Part shown: piece by piece, positions 15,513-23,162 of the stretch
Layout: every line of letters begins with the position of its first letter
Position numbering within the stretch: the stretch's first letter is position 1
Assembly (NCBI GenBank): GCA_902789445.1
Contig: CADAOB010000021.1
Coordinates: forward strand, 1 to 52,290
Length of the DNA: 52,290 nt
Origin: an uncultured Bacteroidia bacterium
GTDB lineage: Bacteria; Bacteroidota; Bacteroidia; Bacteroidales; UBA932
Direction of reading: 5' to 3'
Program-made: the position numbers and the translations under genes
Notes under the pieces: generated by a model
Told to the model about the DNA's origin: nothing
What the model saw: the letters and a program-made list of their open reading frames with translations, nothing else
Databases searched by the model: none

Positions 15513-17011
15513 ACGACCGTCTCCATCCCGTCATGTTCGCCGGCACCGGCAGCGATGTCGGCAAGAGCATCATCGCCACGGCCTTCTGCCGCATTTTCCG
15601 GCAGGACGGCTATACGCCCGCCCCGTTCAAGGCCCAGAACATGGCCCTCAACTCCTTCGCCACCCCGGAAGGACTGGAAATCGGCCGGGCACAGGCCGTC
15701 CAGGCCGAAGCCGCCGGCATCCCCTGCCACACCGACATGAACCCCCTGCTGCTCAAGCCCCAGAGCGACCATACCTCCCAAGTCGTGCTCAACGGCCGGC
15801 CCATCGGCAACCGCGACGCCTACGACTATTTCCGGAAAGAAGGCCGCGCGGAACTCCGCGAGGCCGTTTACGCCGCCTACGACCGCCTGGCAGCCCGGCA
15901 CAACCCCGTCGTCCTGGAAGGCGCCGGGAGCCTGGCCGAGATCAACCTGCGCGACTCCGACCTGGTGAACGTCCCGATGGCCATGCACGCAGGCGCCGAC
16001 ATCATCCTGGTGGGCGACATCGACCGCGGCGGCGTATTTGCCAGCGTCTATGGCTCGGTCATGCTGCTCCGTCCCGAAGAGCGGCGCTACGTCAAGGGCA
16101 TCCTCATCAACAAGTTCCGGGGCGACCTCAGGCTCTTCGAGGAAGGGCGCAGGATGCTGGCGGAACTTTGCGGGATTCCGGTGCTGGGCGTGGTGCCCTA
16201 CTACCACGACATCCACATCGAAGAGGAGGATTCCGTGGCCCTGGCGGCCAAATCGGCGGCCGCCCAGCGCGGCAAGGTGAATGTCGCGGTGGTGCTGCTG
16301 CGCCACATCAGCAATTTCACCGATTTCAACATCCTGGAGCAGGATCCGCGGATCCATCTGTTCTACAGCAACAACGTGGATGAACTGGCCAAGGCTGACA
16401 TCCTCATCCTGCCGGGCAGCAAGAGCACCCTCGACGACCTGTACGAAATCCGGCGCAACGGCGTGGCCCAGGCCATCCTGCGCGCACGGCGCGAAGGCGC
16501 GACGGTGCTGGGCATCTGCGGCGGCTACCAGATGATGGGCCGGCAGATCCGCGACCCGCAGCACGTGGAGGGGACGATCGAAGCGATGCCGGGCCTGGGG
16601 CTCTTGCCGATGGTGACCGAAATGCTGCCGGAAAAGGTGACGCGCCAGGTGCGTTTCGGCTTCGCCGACGGAAAGGCCGCGGATTCTTCGATGGAAGGCT
16701 ATGAGATCCACATGGGCGAGACCCGCCCTGCCGACGGAAGCGAGGCCGCGCCGCTCGTCCGTTTCGCCGACGGCCAGACCGACGGCTGCCGGGTGGATGA
16801 CAAATGCATGGGCTGCTACATCCACGGCATCCTCGACAACCCCGCCTTCATCGACCGCCTGCTCGCCCCGTACGGCGACAAACTGACGGAAGCCGCCACG
16901 AGCTTCGACTACCACGCCTACAAAGAACAGCAATACGACCGGCTGGCCGACCACGTCCGAAAATATGTGGATGTGCCGCTGCTCTACGATATCCTGCGCG
17001 GGAAGCGCTGA
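15509..17011 (+). CDS. cobQ: Cobyric acid synthase
   Basis: CobQ/CbiP amidates four side chains of adenosylcobyrinic acid a,c-diamide with glutamine and ATP, giving adenosylcobyric acid. The 500-residue length is normal. The N-terminal dethiobiotin-synthetase-like domain has AGTGSDVGKSII (P-loop) and PFKAQNMALNSF. The C-terminal glutaminase domain has ILPGSKST, the nucleophile cysteine in GICGGYQMMG (about residue 337) and the histidine in CYIHGILDN. Its ATG overlaps the preceding TGA and its stop directly abuts the next ATG, so it is the second gene of a tight operon. Confidence 0.96.
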   Translation: MNDRLHPVMFAGTGSDVGKSIIATAFCRIFRQDGYTPAPFKAQNMALNSFATPEGLEIGRAQAVQAEAAGIPCHTDMNPLLLKPQSDHTSQVVLNGRPIGNRDAYDYFRKEGRAELREAVYAAYDRLAARHNPVVLEGAGSLAEINLRDSDLVNVPMAMHAGADIILVGDIDRGGVFASVYGSVMLLRPEERRYVKGILINKFRGDLRLFEEGRRMLAELCGIPVLGVVPYYHDIHIEEEDSVALAAKSAAAQRGKVNVAVVLLRHISNFTDFNILEQDPRIHLFYSNNVDELAKADILILPGSKSTLDDLYEIRRNGVAQAILRARREGATVLGICGGYQMMGRQIRDPQHVEGTIEAMPGLGLLPMVTEMLPEKVTRQVRFGFADGKAADSSMEGYEIHMGETRPADGSEAAPLVRFADGQTDGCRVDDKCMGCYIHGILDNPAFIDRLLAPYGDKLTEAATSFDYHAYKEQQYDRLADHVRKYVDVPLLYDILRGKR

Positions 17012-18172
17012 ATGCCTATGCTGCAAGGACACGGAGACGACCTCTACCGCTTCGCGCGGCCCATCCGGGCGAATTTCAGCTCGAATGTACCCGGCCGCGT
17101 GGACCTGGGCGCGCTGAAAGCCCATCTTCAGGCGCACCTCGACCTGATCGGACATTATCCCGAACCGGAACCTTACACCCTGGAAGCGGCCCTGGCCGCG
17201 AAGCATGCCATCGACCCCGCCGCCGTCTGCGCGACCAACGGCGCCACCGAAGCCATCTATCTGATCGCCCACGCCTTCGCCCGCAGCCACAGCACCATCC
17301 TCCAGCCCACCTTCAGCGAATACGCCGACGCTTGCCGGCTGTATCATCATCTCATTATCCCCGGCGCGCGTCAGAACCTTTTCGAACCAAGCGAGGGCGC
17401 TTTGGTCCGAAAGAACCTGCCGCTCCACCAGGCCTACGCACAAATAAAGGAAAGCGCAGCAGCGGATGGGTTTTTGCCGAGCGAGCATTTTTCTGCGAGC
17501 GAGGTAAAAACCCGGAGCTGCGGAGCGTTGTTTTGGCTGTGCAATCCGAACAATCCGACCGGGAGCGTCGTACCCGTTGACAAATTGCGGGCAGCCATCG
17601 AAAACCATCCCCAAACGATCTTCGTCATCGACCAGTCCTACGGATTCTTCACCCGGGAGCCCCTGCTCAGCGCCGCCGAAGCCGTCCGCTACCCCAACGT
17701 CATCCAACTCCATTCGATGACCAAACGCTACGCCATGCCCGGCCTGCGGCTCGGCTACATGACAGGCTCCCCGACCCTGCTCGCGCACATCCGAAACTTC
17801 CGGATGCCCTGGTCCGTCAACGCCCTGGCCATCGAAGCCGGCCTGTACCTGTGCGCCCATCCCGAGACGGCCCCCATCGACCTGCCGGCCCTGCTGGCAG
17901 AGACCCGGCGGCTCCGGGAACGGCTCAACACCCTGCCCGGCCTCACGGCAGAGCCGACGCAGACCCATTTTTTCCTCTGCCGCCTGGCCACCCACCGGGC
18001 CTCCGACCTCAAACAATGGCTGGCCGACCGGCATGGCCTGCTGATCCGCGACGCATCCAATTTCGAAGGACTCGATGCCGGCGCTTTCCGCATCGCCACG
18101 CAGACGCCCGAAGAAAACGAGCTGCTGGTGGAGGCCGTCCGGCAATATCTCGAAGAGGAGGCTGTCCGATGA
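17012..18172 (+). CDS. cobD: Threonine-phosphate decarboxylase-like aminotransferase (CobD), with two inserts
   Basis: A PLP enzyme of the class I/II aminotransferase fold. In this operon it should decarboxylate L-threonine phosphate to the aminopropanol phosphate linker of cobalamin. NFSSNVPGRVD, TNGATEAIYLIAHAF, CNPNNPTGSV and the PLP lysine Lys238 in SMTKRYAMPGLRLGY are clear. Between EYADACRLYHHL and FWLCNPNNPTG there are about 50 extra residues: a family B hairpin (residues 120-143) directly followed by a family A element (148-172). A histidinol-phosphate aminotransferase role is the alternative, but the neighbours argue for cobalamin. ATGA overlap with cbiB. Confidence 0.88.
   Translation: MPMLQGHGDDLYRFARPIRANFSSNVPGRVDLGALKAHLQAHLDLIGHYPEPEPYTLEAALAAKHAIDPAAVCATNGATEAIYLIAHAFARSHSTILQPTFSEYADACRLYHHLIIPGARQNLFEPSEGALVRKNLPLHQAYAQIKESAAADGFLPSEHFSASEVKTRSCGALFWLCNPNNPTGSVVPVDKLRAAIENHPQTIFVIDQSYGFFTREPLLSAAEAVRYPNVIQLHSMTKRYAMPGLRLGYMTGSPTLLAHIRNFRMPWSVNALAIEAGLYLCAHPETAPIDLPALLAETRRLRERLNTLPGLTAEPTQTHFFLCRLATHRASDLKQWLADRHGLLIRDASNFEGLDAGAFRIATQTPEENELLVEAVRQYLEEEAVR
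17370..17440. repeat. Palindromic element family B, in-frame copy in cobD
   Basis: TTTCGAACCAA (17380-17390) and TTGGTCCGAAA (17402-17412) pair with one mismatch around GCGAGGGCGC. The element from GTCAGAACC to CACCAGGCCTACGC aligns with 2561-2630 in rimO, both written on the plus strand. Confidence 0.75.
17454..17527 (+). repeat. Palindromic element family A, in-frame copy in cobD
   Basis: This copy appears identical in all 74 bases to 14995-15068, 2.4 kb upstream, and is read in the same frame and orientation relative to translation. It begins only 14 bp after the family B copy. Confidence 0.9.
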
Positions 18173-19116
18173 GCCGGATCTTCGCACTGCTGGCCGGCTG
18201 GCTGGGCGACCTGCTGCTGGGCGATCCCGCCTGGCTGCCCCATCCGGTGGTGGGGTTCGGCAAACTGATTGCTGCCGGAGAAAAGCGTTGGAACAAAGGC
18301 GAAAACCGCAGGCGGAAGGGAGCCTTTCTGGCACTTGGACTGGTCCTCGGGGTGTTTCTGTTCACGCTGGCTATCCTCATGGGGCTTCATGCCGCCGGGG
18401 AAGCCCTCCACCTGGGGCCGTGGCTCCAGCGGATTGCCGAAGCCGTCTGCATCTTCTTTTGCCTGGCCGGAACAACTCTCGTGCGCGAAGTCCGCGAAGT
18501 GTTCCGGGCCGTGGACCGCTCCGTCGAAGAAGGACGGACGCAAGTGGCCCGCATCGTCGGCCGGGACACCTCGGAACTGTCGGCGCAGGAAATCCGGACC
18601 GCCGCCCTCGAAACCCTGGCCGAAAACCTCAACGACGGCGTCATCGCGCCGCTTTTCTGGCTGCTCGTGCTGGGCGTACCGGGTATGATGGCCTATAAAA
18701 TGATCAATACGCTCGATTCGATGATCGGCTACCGCAACGAACGCTACCGCGACTTCGGCCGCTTCGCGGCCCGGCTCGATGACGCCGCCGGCTGGATTCC
18801 CGCCCGGCTGACCGCCCTGCTGATGCTGCTCGCCGCCGGCCGCCTGCGACTGTGGCCGTTCGTCTGCAAATACGGTCCGCAGCATCTGAGTCCCAACTCG
18901 GGCTGGCCCGAGGCCGCCCTGGCAGGCATCCTGGACTGCCGCTTCGGCGGGCCGCACAACTATTTCGGAGAGGAAGTCTGGAAGCCCTGGATCGGCGAAA
19001 ACGAGCGCCCGTTGACCACCGCCGACATGGAGCGCGCCGTCCGGGTCAACCGCACGGCCGAAATCCTGATGGTCCTGCTCATCACTACAGTTTTTGCCCT
19101 GGCGATATTTTTATAA
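18169..19116 (+). CDS. cbiB: Adenosylcobinamide-phosphate synthase CbiB
   Basis: A 315-residue inner-membrane enzyme that attaches aminopropanol phosphate to adenosylcobyric acid; the name CobD is also used for it in other species. Signatures are GWLGDLLLGDPAWLPHPV at the start, AALETLAENLNDGVIAPLFW, KMINTLDSMIGYRNERY and GPHNYFGEEVWKPWIGE. Several hydrophobic segments are present, including one at the extreme C-terminus. The ATG at 18169 overlaps the TGA of the preceding gene. It is the last gene of the operon; CobU, CobS and CobC functions are not encoded in this window. Confidence 0.95.
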   Translation: MSRIFALLAGWLGDLLLGDPAWLPHPVVGFGKLIAAGEKRWNKGENRRRKGAFLALGLVLGVFLFTLAILMGLHAAGEALHLGPWLQRIAEAVCIFFCLAGTTLVREVREVFRAVDRSVEEGRTQVARIVGRDTSELSAQEIRTAALETLAENLNDGVIAPLFWLLVLGVPGMMAYKMINTLDSMIGYRNERYRDFGRFAARLDDAAGWIPARLTALLMLLAAGRLRLWPFVCKYGPQHLSPNSGWPEAALAGILDCRFGGPHNYFGEEVWKPWIGENERPLTTADMERAVRVNRTAEILMVLLITTVFALAIFL

Positions 19117-19125
19117 AATTTTTCT

Positions 19126-19133
19126 TATCTTTG
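19126..19133 (+). promoter_or_regulatory. -7 box of ECF sigma gene
   Basis: TATCTTTG lies 18 bp before the sigma-factor start, in an A/T-rich stretch unlike the flanking coding DNA. Confidence 0.55.
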
Positions 19134-19151
19134 TCTGTCAAGTGATTCCGT

Positions 19152-19730
19152 ATGCCGCCGCGCTACAACAACAGCGACCGGGAAATCCTCCGGATGTTCT
19201 CCGAAGCCATCAAAGCCTCGGATACCGAGGCCTACGAGGTGCTGTTCAAGGCGGAATACGAAAACGTCAAGCATTTCATCCAGCATTACCTGCACGACGA
19301 GCCCGAATCGGAGGACCTGGCGCAGGATGTTTTCGCCACGCTCTGGACGGGGCGCGACCGCATCGACCCTGAACGCAACATCCGCTCGTTCCTCTTCACC
19401 ATCGCCCGCAACAAGGCCCTCAACCACCTGAGTTCCCTCCGCACCCGGCTGACCGACCCGCTGGAAAAGGCTTCTGTCAGTCTCTCCATCGAGAGCCTGG
19501 GCAGCGAGGCCATCATCTCGCGCATCGACGCCCTCGACATGAAGCGGATCATCGACATGGTCTATGAAAAGATGCCCGAGCTCACCCGCCGGATCTTCGT
19601 GATGAACCGCGACGAGAACATGACCTACGAAGAAATCGCCGCCTCAACCGGCCTGACGGTCAAGAAAGTCGAGTACAACATGGTCAAGGCGCTCAAGCAA
19701 TTTCGAAGTAAATTGTCATTTTTTAAATAA
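19152..19730 (+). CDS. ECF RNA polymerase sigma factor (Bacteroidota type)
   Basis: A 192-residue extracytoplasmic-function sigma factor. Region 2 spans residues 25-90, with EDLAQDVFATLW and FLFTIARNKALNHL. Region 4 is the C-terminal helix-turn-helix MTYEEIAASTGLTVKKVEYNMVKAL. The following gene is a FecR anti-sigma factor. The SusC receptor encoded at 26593-30148 has an STN signalling domain, so a receptor to FecR to sigma cascade is likely. The expected target is the susC operon, which lacks a recognisable housekeeping -7 box. Confidence 0.93.
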   Translation: MPPRYNNSDREILRMFSEAIKASDTEAYEVLFKAEYENVKHFIQHYLHDEPESEDLAQDVFATLWTGRDRIDPERNIRSFLFTIARNKALNHLSSLRTRLTDPLEKASVSLSIESLGSEAIISRIDALDMKRIIDMVYEKMPELTRRIFVMNRDENMTYEEIAASTGLTVKKVEYNMVKALKQFRSKLSFFK

Positions 19731-19777
19731 ATTTTGAGGGAGCGCCCGCTGTTTTCGGTATTATTTGGTAGCAAACC

Positions 19778-20800
19778 ATGACACAAGATACACTTCATAG
19801 TTATTTTACAGGTTCAGCCACTGAGCAGCAGCGGCGGGAAATCCTTTCGTGGGTGGAGGAATCGCCTGCGAACAAGGCGGAATTCCTGGAGCGCGAAGCC
19901 GATTTCGTCTTCGACTCGATGCCCGACGCGGAAGCCTCCCAGGCCGCTACGACGCACATGCTGAACGTGATCTCTCCCAAACGCCGGAAAATCCGCATCC
20001 TGAACGCCGTAGCCAGCGCCGCCGCCGTCTTCGTCATCGGCGCCTTCATCTGGCTGCTGCACGACAACAGCCGCCTGAACGAACAGGTCCTCAGCCTCAC
20101 CGCCCAGAACGAAAAACTCATCGCCATCCCCGAGCTGGAGCAGGGCGAATCCATCCTCAACTATAGAGTCAACCCCGGCGTCAAAGGCAAGATCACCCTG
20201 CCCGACGGCAGCGAAGTCATCCTCAACAGCGCCAGCACCCTGCGCACCCCCGCCCGCTACGAGAACGGCAAGCGGATAGTCGAACTCGAAGGCGAAGGCT
20301 ATTTCAAGGTCGAGTCCAATCCCGACTGGCCGATGTATGTCCGCACCAGCCGGGGCGTCACGGTAAAAGTGACCGGCACCGAATTCAACCTCTCGACCTA
20401 CAGCGACGATGCCGCCCTGAAGCTGACACTGGTACGCGGCCGGGTATCGCTGCTCGACGAGAAGAACGACACGGAAATCGCCGTGCGCGAGAAGGAAGAG
20501 GTGGTCATCGGCAACCGCCGTCAGTTGGAAACGCCCACCCGCAAGCCGGCCGACATCAAAGTCAACACCTCCTGGAAGGACGGCTACCTGGTGTTCGACA
20601 ACACGCCCATCCGCGAAGTCATCAAGAAAATGGAGCGCTGGTACGGCATCGACATCACCGTTGCGGACGCCCGCGTGATGAACAACACCTTCACTGCCAG
20701 CTTCCAGAGCGAGTCGCTCCAGCAGGTGCTCACGCTCCTGGACATCACCTGCGGCATCAAATCAAAAATAAAGAGCCCCACCGAAGTGGAGCTCAGATAA
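19778..20800 (+). CDS. FecR-family anti-sigma factor
   Basis: A 340-residue single-pass membrane protein. The cytoplasmic N-terminal 70 residues (TEQQRREILSWVEESPANKAEF) should hold the sigma factor; a membrane segment lies at about 75-92. The periplasmic FecR domain follows (RVNPGVKGKITLPDGSEVIL, GTEFNLSTY). The C-terminal DUF4974-like domain is VFDNTPIREVIKKMERWYGI with the ending LDITCGIKSK. It would pass the signal from the STN domain of the neighbouring SusC across the inner membrane. It is convergent with the tlpA gene that follows. Confidence 0.93.
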   Translation: MTQDTLHSYFTGSATEQQRREILSWVEESPANKAEFLEREADFVFDSMPDAEASQAATTHMLNVISPKRRKIRILNAVASAAAVFVIGAFIWLLHDNSRLNEQVLSLTAQNEKLIAIPELEQGESILNYRVNPGVKGKITLPDGSEVILNSASTLRTPARYENGKRIVELEGEGYFKVESNPDWPMYVRTSRGVTVKVTGTEFNLSTYSDDAALKLTLVRGRVSLLDEKNDTEIAVREKEEVVIGNRRQLETPTRKPADIKVNTSWKDGYLVFDNTPIREVIKKMERWYGIDITVADARVMNNTFTASFQSESLQQVLTLLDITCGIKSKIKSPTEVELR

Positions 20801-20823
20801 TTCCGATTTCAGCATAAGCGCCG

Positions 20824-21966
20824 TTACGGCAGCAGTTCTTCCAGTTTGGCGCGGAGGTCGTCGCCGGTGAGGTTGCGGGCGAGGATCGTTCCGTCAGGGC
20901 CGAGGAGCACGGTGTGCGGGATGGCGGTCACGGCATAGAGCGCGGCGCCTGCGCAGTCCCATCCTTTAAGGTCGGACATATGGTGCCAGGGCATCCCCCA
21001 CTCTTCAATGGCTTTCACCCAGCGGTCCTTGTGCGAGTCGAGCGAGACGCTCACGATGTCGAAGTCCTTGTCCTTGTACGCTTTGTAGAGCGCCACGACG
21101 TTGGGCATCTCGGCCTTGCAGGGGCCGCACCAGGAGGCCCAGAAATCCACGAGGATGCATTTCCCCTTGCCGGCATAGTCCGAGAGGTGCATCGGATTGC
21201 CGTCGGGATCCTCGAGGGAGATATCGACAAAAGGCTGCCCGACAGCCGTCTTCTCCAGCCGCTCAATGCGTCCGACAATGGTCTGGTAGTCCTTCAGTTC
21301 CTTCGTACGGCCTTCCGCGCCGGCGATCAGTTCCTTCTGTTTCTCCAGCGAGCCGGCCATCACAGCGGCATTATAGAGTTTCTCCCAGGCGGCGGGATTG
21401 TTGATATTTTCCTTGACGAACTGGAAATCGAGATCTTCCATCTGCTGGCGGATTTCGTCCATTTCGGTCTCGATTCTGGCACTCTCCTCGGTAGAAAGCG
21501 TACCTGCCGCATATTGTTCCCGAAGTGCCAGGAATCGGTCGCGGAGCGTTTCGCCGGCCGTTTCGTTCTCTTGCACAAGATCATTGGACGGCGTGCCGGA
21601 GACGCGCGTCTTGCGGTCCACGCCGGTTACTACGGCGATTTTCGCCCCCGGTTCCAAGACGACCGTCGCGTGGGCGGCCGGAGCCCCGCCAGCATCCTTG
21701 CCGATGTAGAGCGTGCAATAATCCGGTTCCGACACTTCTCCGGAGAAGGCATACTTGCCGTCCGTAATAAAGGTCGAGTCCATCGGCATCTGCTGCGTGG
21801 GATCGGCGATCAGGTCGGTGATGCTGAAGCGCGCAACCTTGTAAACGACGGTGCCTTCCAGCGAAGGATCTTCGACCGTACCGTCGATCCGGTAAGCGTT
21901 CCCGCCGCAGGCGGAAACAAGCAGGGCGGCCCCCAGGGCCGCCGCTGCAAGTAGTTTATTCCTCAT
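20824..21966 (-). CDS. TlpA-family thioredoxin-like lipoprotein (DUF4369 type)
   Basis: A 380-residue lipoprotein (lipobox LLVSACGG, Cys20) with three parts. A beta-rich DUF4369-like N-terminal domain (YRIDGTVEDPSLEGTVVYKV) and a helical linker precede a C-terminal TlpA/AhpC-type thioredoxin domain with WASWCGPCKAEMP (Cys280, Cys283). It should act as a thiol-disulfide reductant or isomerase anchored in the periplasm. It is the last gene of the susC-susD-ThuA-like-tlpA-tlpA operon, 14 bp after its paralogue, from which it differs clearly in the linker. Confidence 0.92.
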   Translation of the reverse strand: MRNKLLAAAALGAALLVSACGGNAYRIDGTVEDPSLEGTVVYKVARFSITDLIADPTQQMPMDSTFITDGKYAFSGEVSEPDYCTLYIGKDAGGAPAAHATVVLEPGAKIAVVTGVDRKTRVSGTPSNDLVQENETAGETLRDRFLALREQYAAGTLSTEESARIETEMDEIRQQMEDLDFQFVKENINNPAAWEKLYNAAVMAGSLEKQKELIAGAEGRTKELKDYQTIVGRIERLEKTAVGQPFVDISLEDPDGNPMHLSDYAGKGKCILVDFWASWCGPCKAEMPNVVALYKAYKDKDFDIVSVSLDSHKDRWVKAIEEWGMPWHHMSDLKGWDCAGAALYAVTAIPHTVLLGPDGTILARNLTGDDLRAKLEELLP

Positions 21967-21980
21967 AAAGAACAGATTGT

Positions 21981-23156
21981 TTAGTCGAGCAGTTCGGCGA
22001 GTTTGGCGGCGAGTTCGTCGTGGTCCATCTTGCCGATCACCTTGCCTTCCTTGTCGAGGAGGAAGTAGGACGGGATGTAGTGGACGCCGTAGAGCAGGCC
22101 GACGCGGGCGGGTTTGTTCTCGACCGGGAATTCATCGACCACGTGGATCCAGGGGGTCTGGTCCTGGGCGACAGCCTGTTTCCAGGCATCGTGGTTGTCG
22201 TCGTCCGAAACACCGATGATCTCGAATCCTTTGGCGTGATACTTCTTGTAGAGTTCCTTCATGGCCGGCATACCGGCGCGGCAAGGCTTGCACCAGGAGG
22301 CCCAGAAGTCCACGAGGACATACTGGCCGCGCAGCGACGAGAGCGTCACCGGCTTGCCTTCCAGATCGTTCAAGGTGAAATCCGGGGCGACGGCGCCGGG
22401 CTGCGTGGCTTTGCGGGCAGCGAGCTCTTCACGGGCTTCCTTGGCGAGGAAACTGCCACGGACTTTCTCGGAGTAGCGGTTGAAGGCTTCTTCAAATTCT
22501 TCCGTCTTGGCATCGTTGTAGTAGCGGTTGAACATGTAGGCAGCCGCCTCCACATCCGGATTCTCCGCAATGAGTTTCTTGGTCTCTTCCGCGACGGCGT
22601 CATAGAAGCCGCGCATCTGGTCGGCGTACTTCGCCTGGACTTCCGCGCTTTTCTGCTGATAGGCGGCCATGTCAGCGTAGCCCATTGTTTCAAGTTCTTC
22701 GATAGCGGCGGCAACTTCCTTGAACTCAGGGCGCTGGCCGACTACCTGGCGAACATTCTGAAACTGATTGGCGAAAACATTGTTCGGGCCGCCGGTGGTC
22801 GTAACGTCCGGGAGGAACTTGCCGCCATAGCGGGCATAGTCAATCACCTTGTCCACGTTGACATTCATCGCCAGGGGACAGTTCTCGACATAGACATTGG
22901 TCCGGAGCGGATCTTCACCGGCCGGAAGCAGGGCGACGGAGCCGATCACCACGTCGGGCACCGAGCCCTTGAAGGTGAATCTGCCTTTGTTCATCGCCAC
23001 GGTATCGCTGAAGGGTGTACCGTCGGGAAGTTCATACGCGAGGACGGCTTTGCCGTCAAAGCTGCCGGCCTGGCCCTTGATGACATAGCCAGGCTCTTTG
23101 GGTGCGCAGCTGCTGAGGGCTGCGACGGCCAGGATAAAAAAGAATATCTTTTTCAT
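21981..23156 (-). CDS. TlpA-family thioredoxin-like lipoprotein, second paralogue
   Basis: A 391-residue lipoprotein (AALSSCAPK lipobox) with the same layout as its downstream neighbour: DUF4369-like domain (YVIKGQAGSFDGKAVLAYEL), helical middle and a thioredoxin domain with WASWCKPCRAGMP (Cys289, Cys292). The middle carries a charged helical stretch (YQQKSAEVQAKYADQMRGF) likely to form a coiled helix. Its start lies six bases after the stop of the ThuA-like gene's restored frame, so translation is probably coupled. Electrons would come from the DsbD encoded at 30788-32824. Confidence 0.92.
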   Translation of the reverse strand: MKKIFFFILAVAALSSCAPKEPGYVIKGQAGSFDGKAVLAYELPDGTPFSDTVAMNKGRFTFKGSVPDVVIGSVALLPAGEDPLRTNVYVENCPLAMNVNVDKVIDYARYGGKFLPDVTTTGGPNNVFANQFQNVRQVVGQRPEFKEVAAAIEELETMGYADMAAYQQKSAEVQAKYADQMRGFYDAVAEETKKLIAENPDVEAAAYMFNRYYNDAKTEEFEEAFNRYSEKVRGSFLAKEAREELAARKATQPGAVAPDFTLNDLEGKPVTLSSLRGQYVLVDFWASWCKPCRAGMPAMKELYKKYHAKGFEIIGVSDDDNHDAWKQAVAQDQTPWIHVVDEFPVENKPARVGLLYGVHYIPSYFLLDKEGKVIGKMDHDELAAKLAELLD

Positions 23157-23162
23157 GATGGG

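Noticed and set aside
15494-18334. A 946-codon open frame on the minus strand opposite the cobalamin operon
   Set aside because: It mirrors strongly coding plus-strand genes with recognised motifs; long antisense frames are expected in GC-rich coding DNA, and the product has no recognisable domain.
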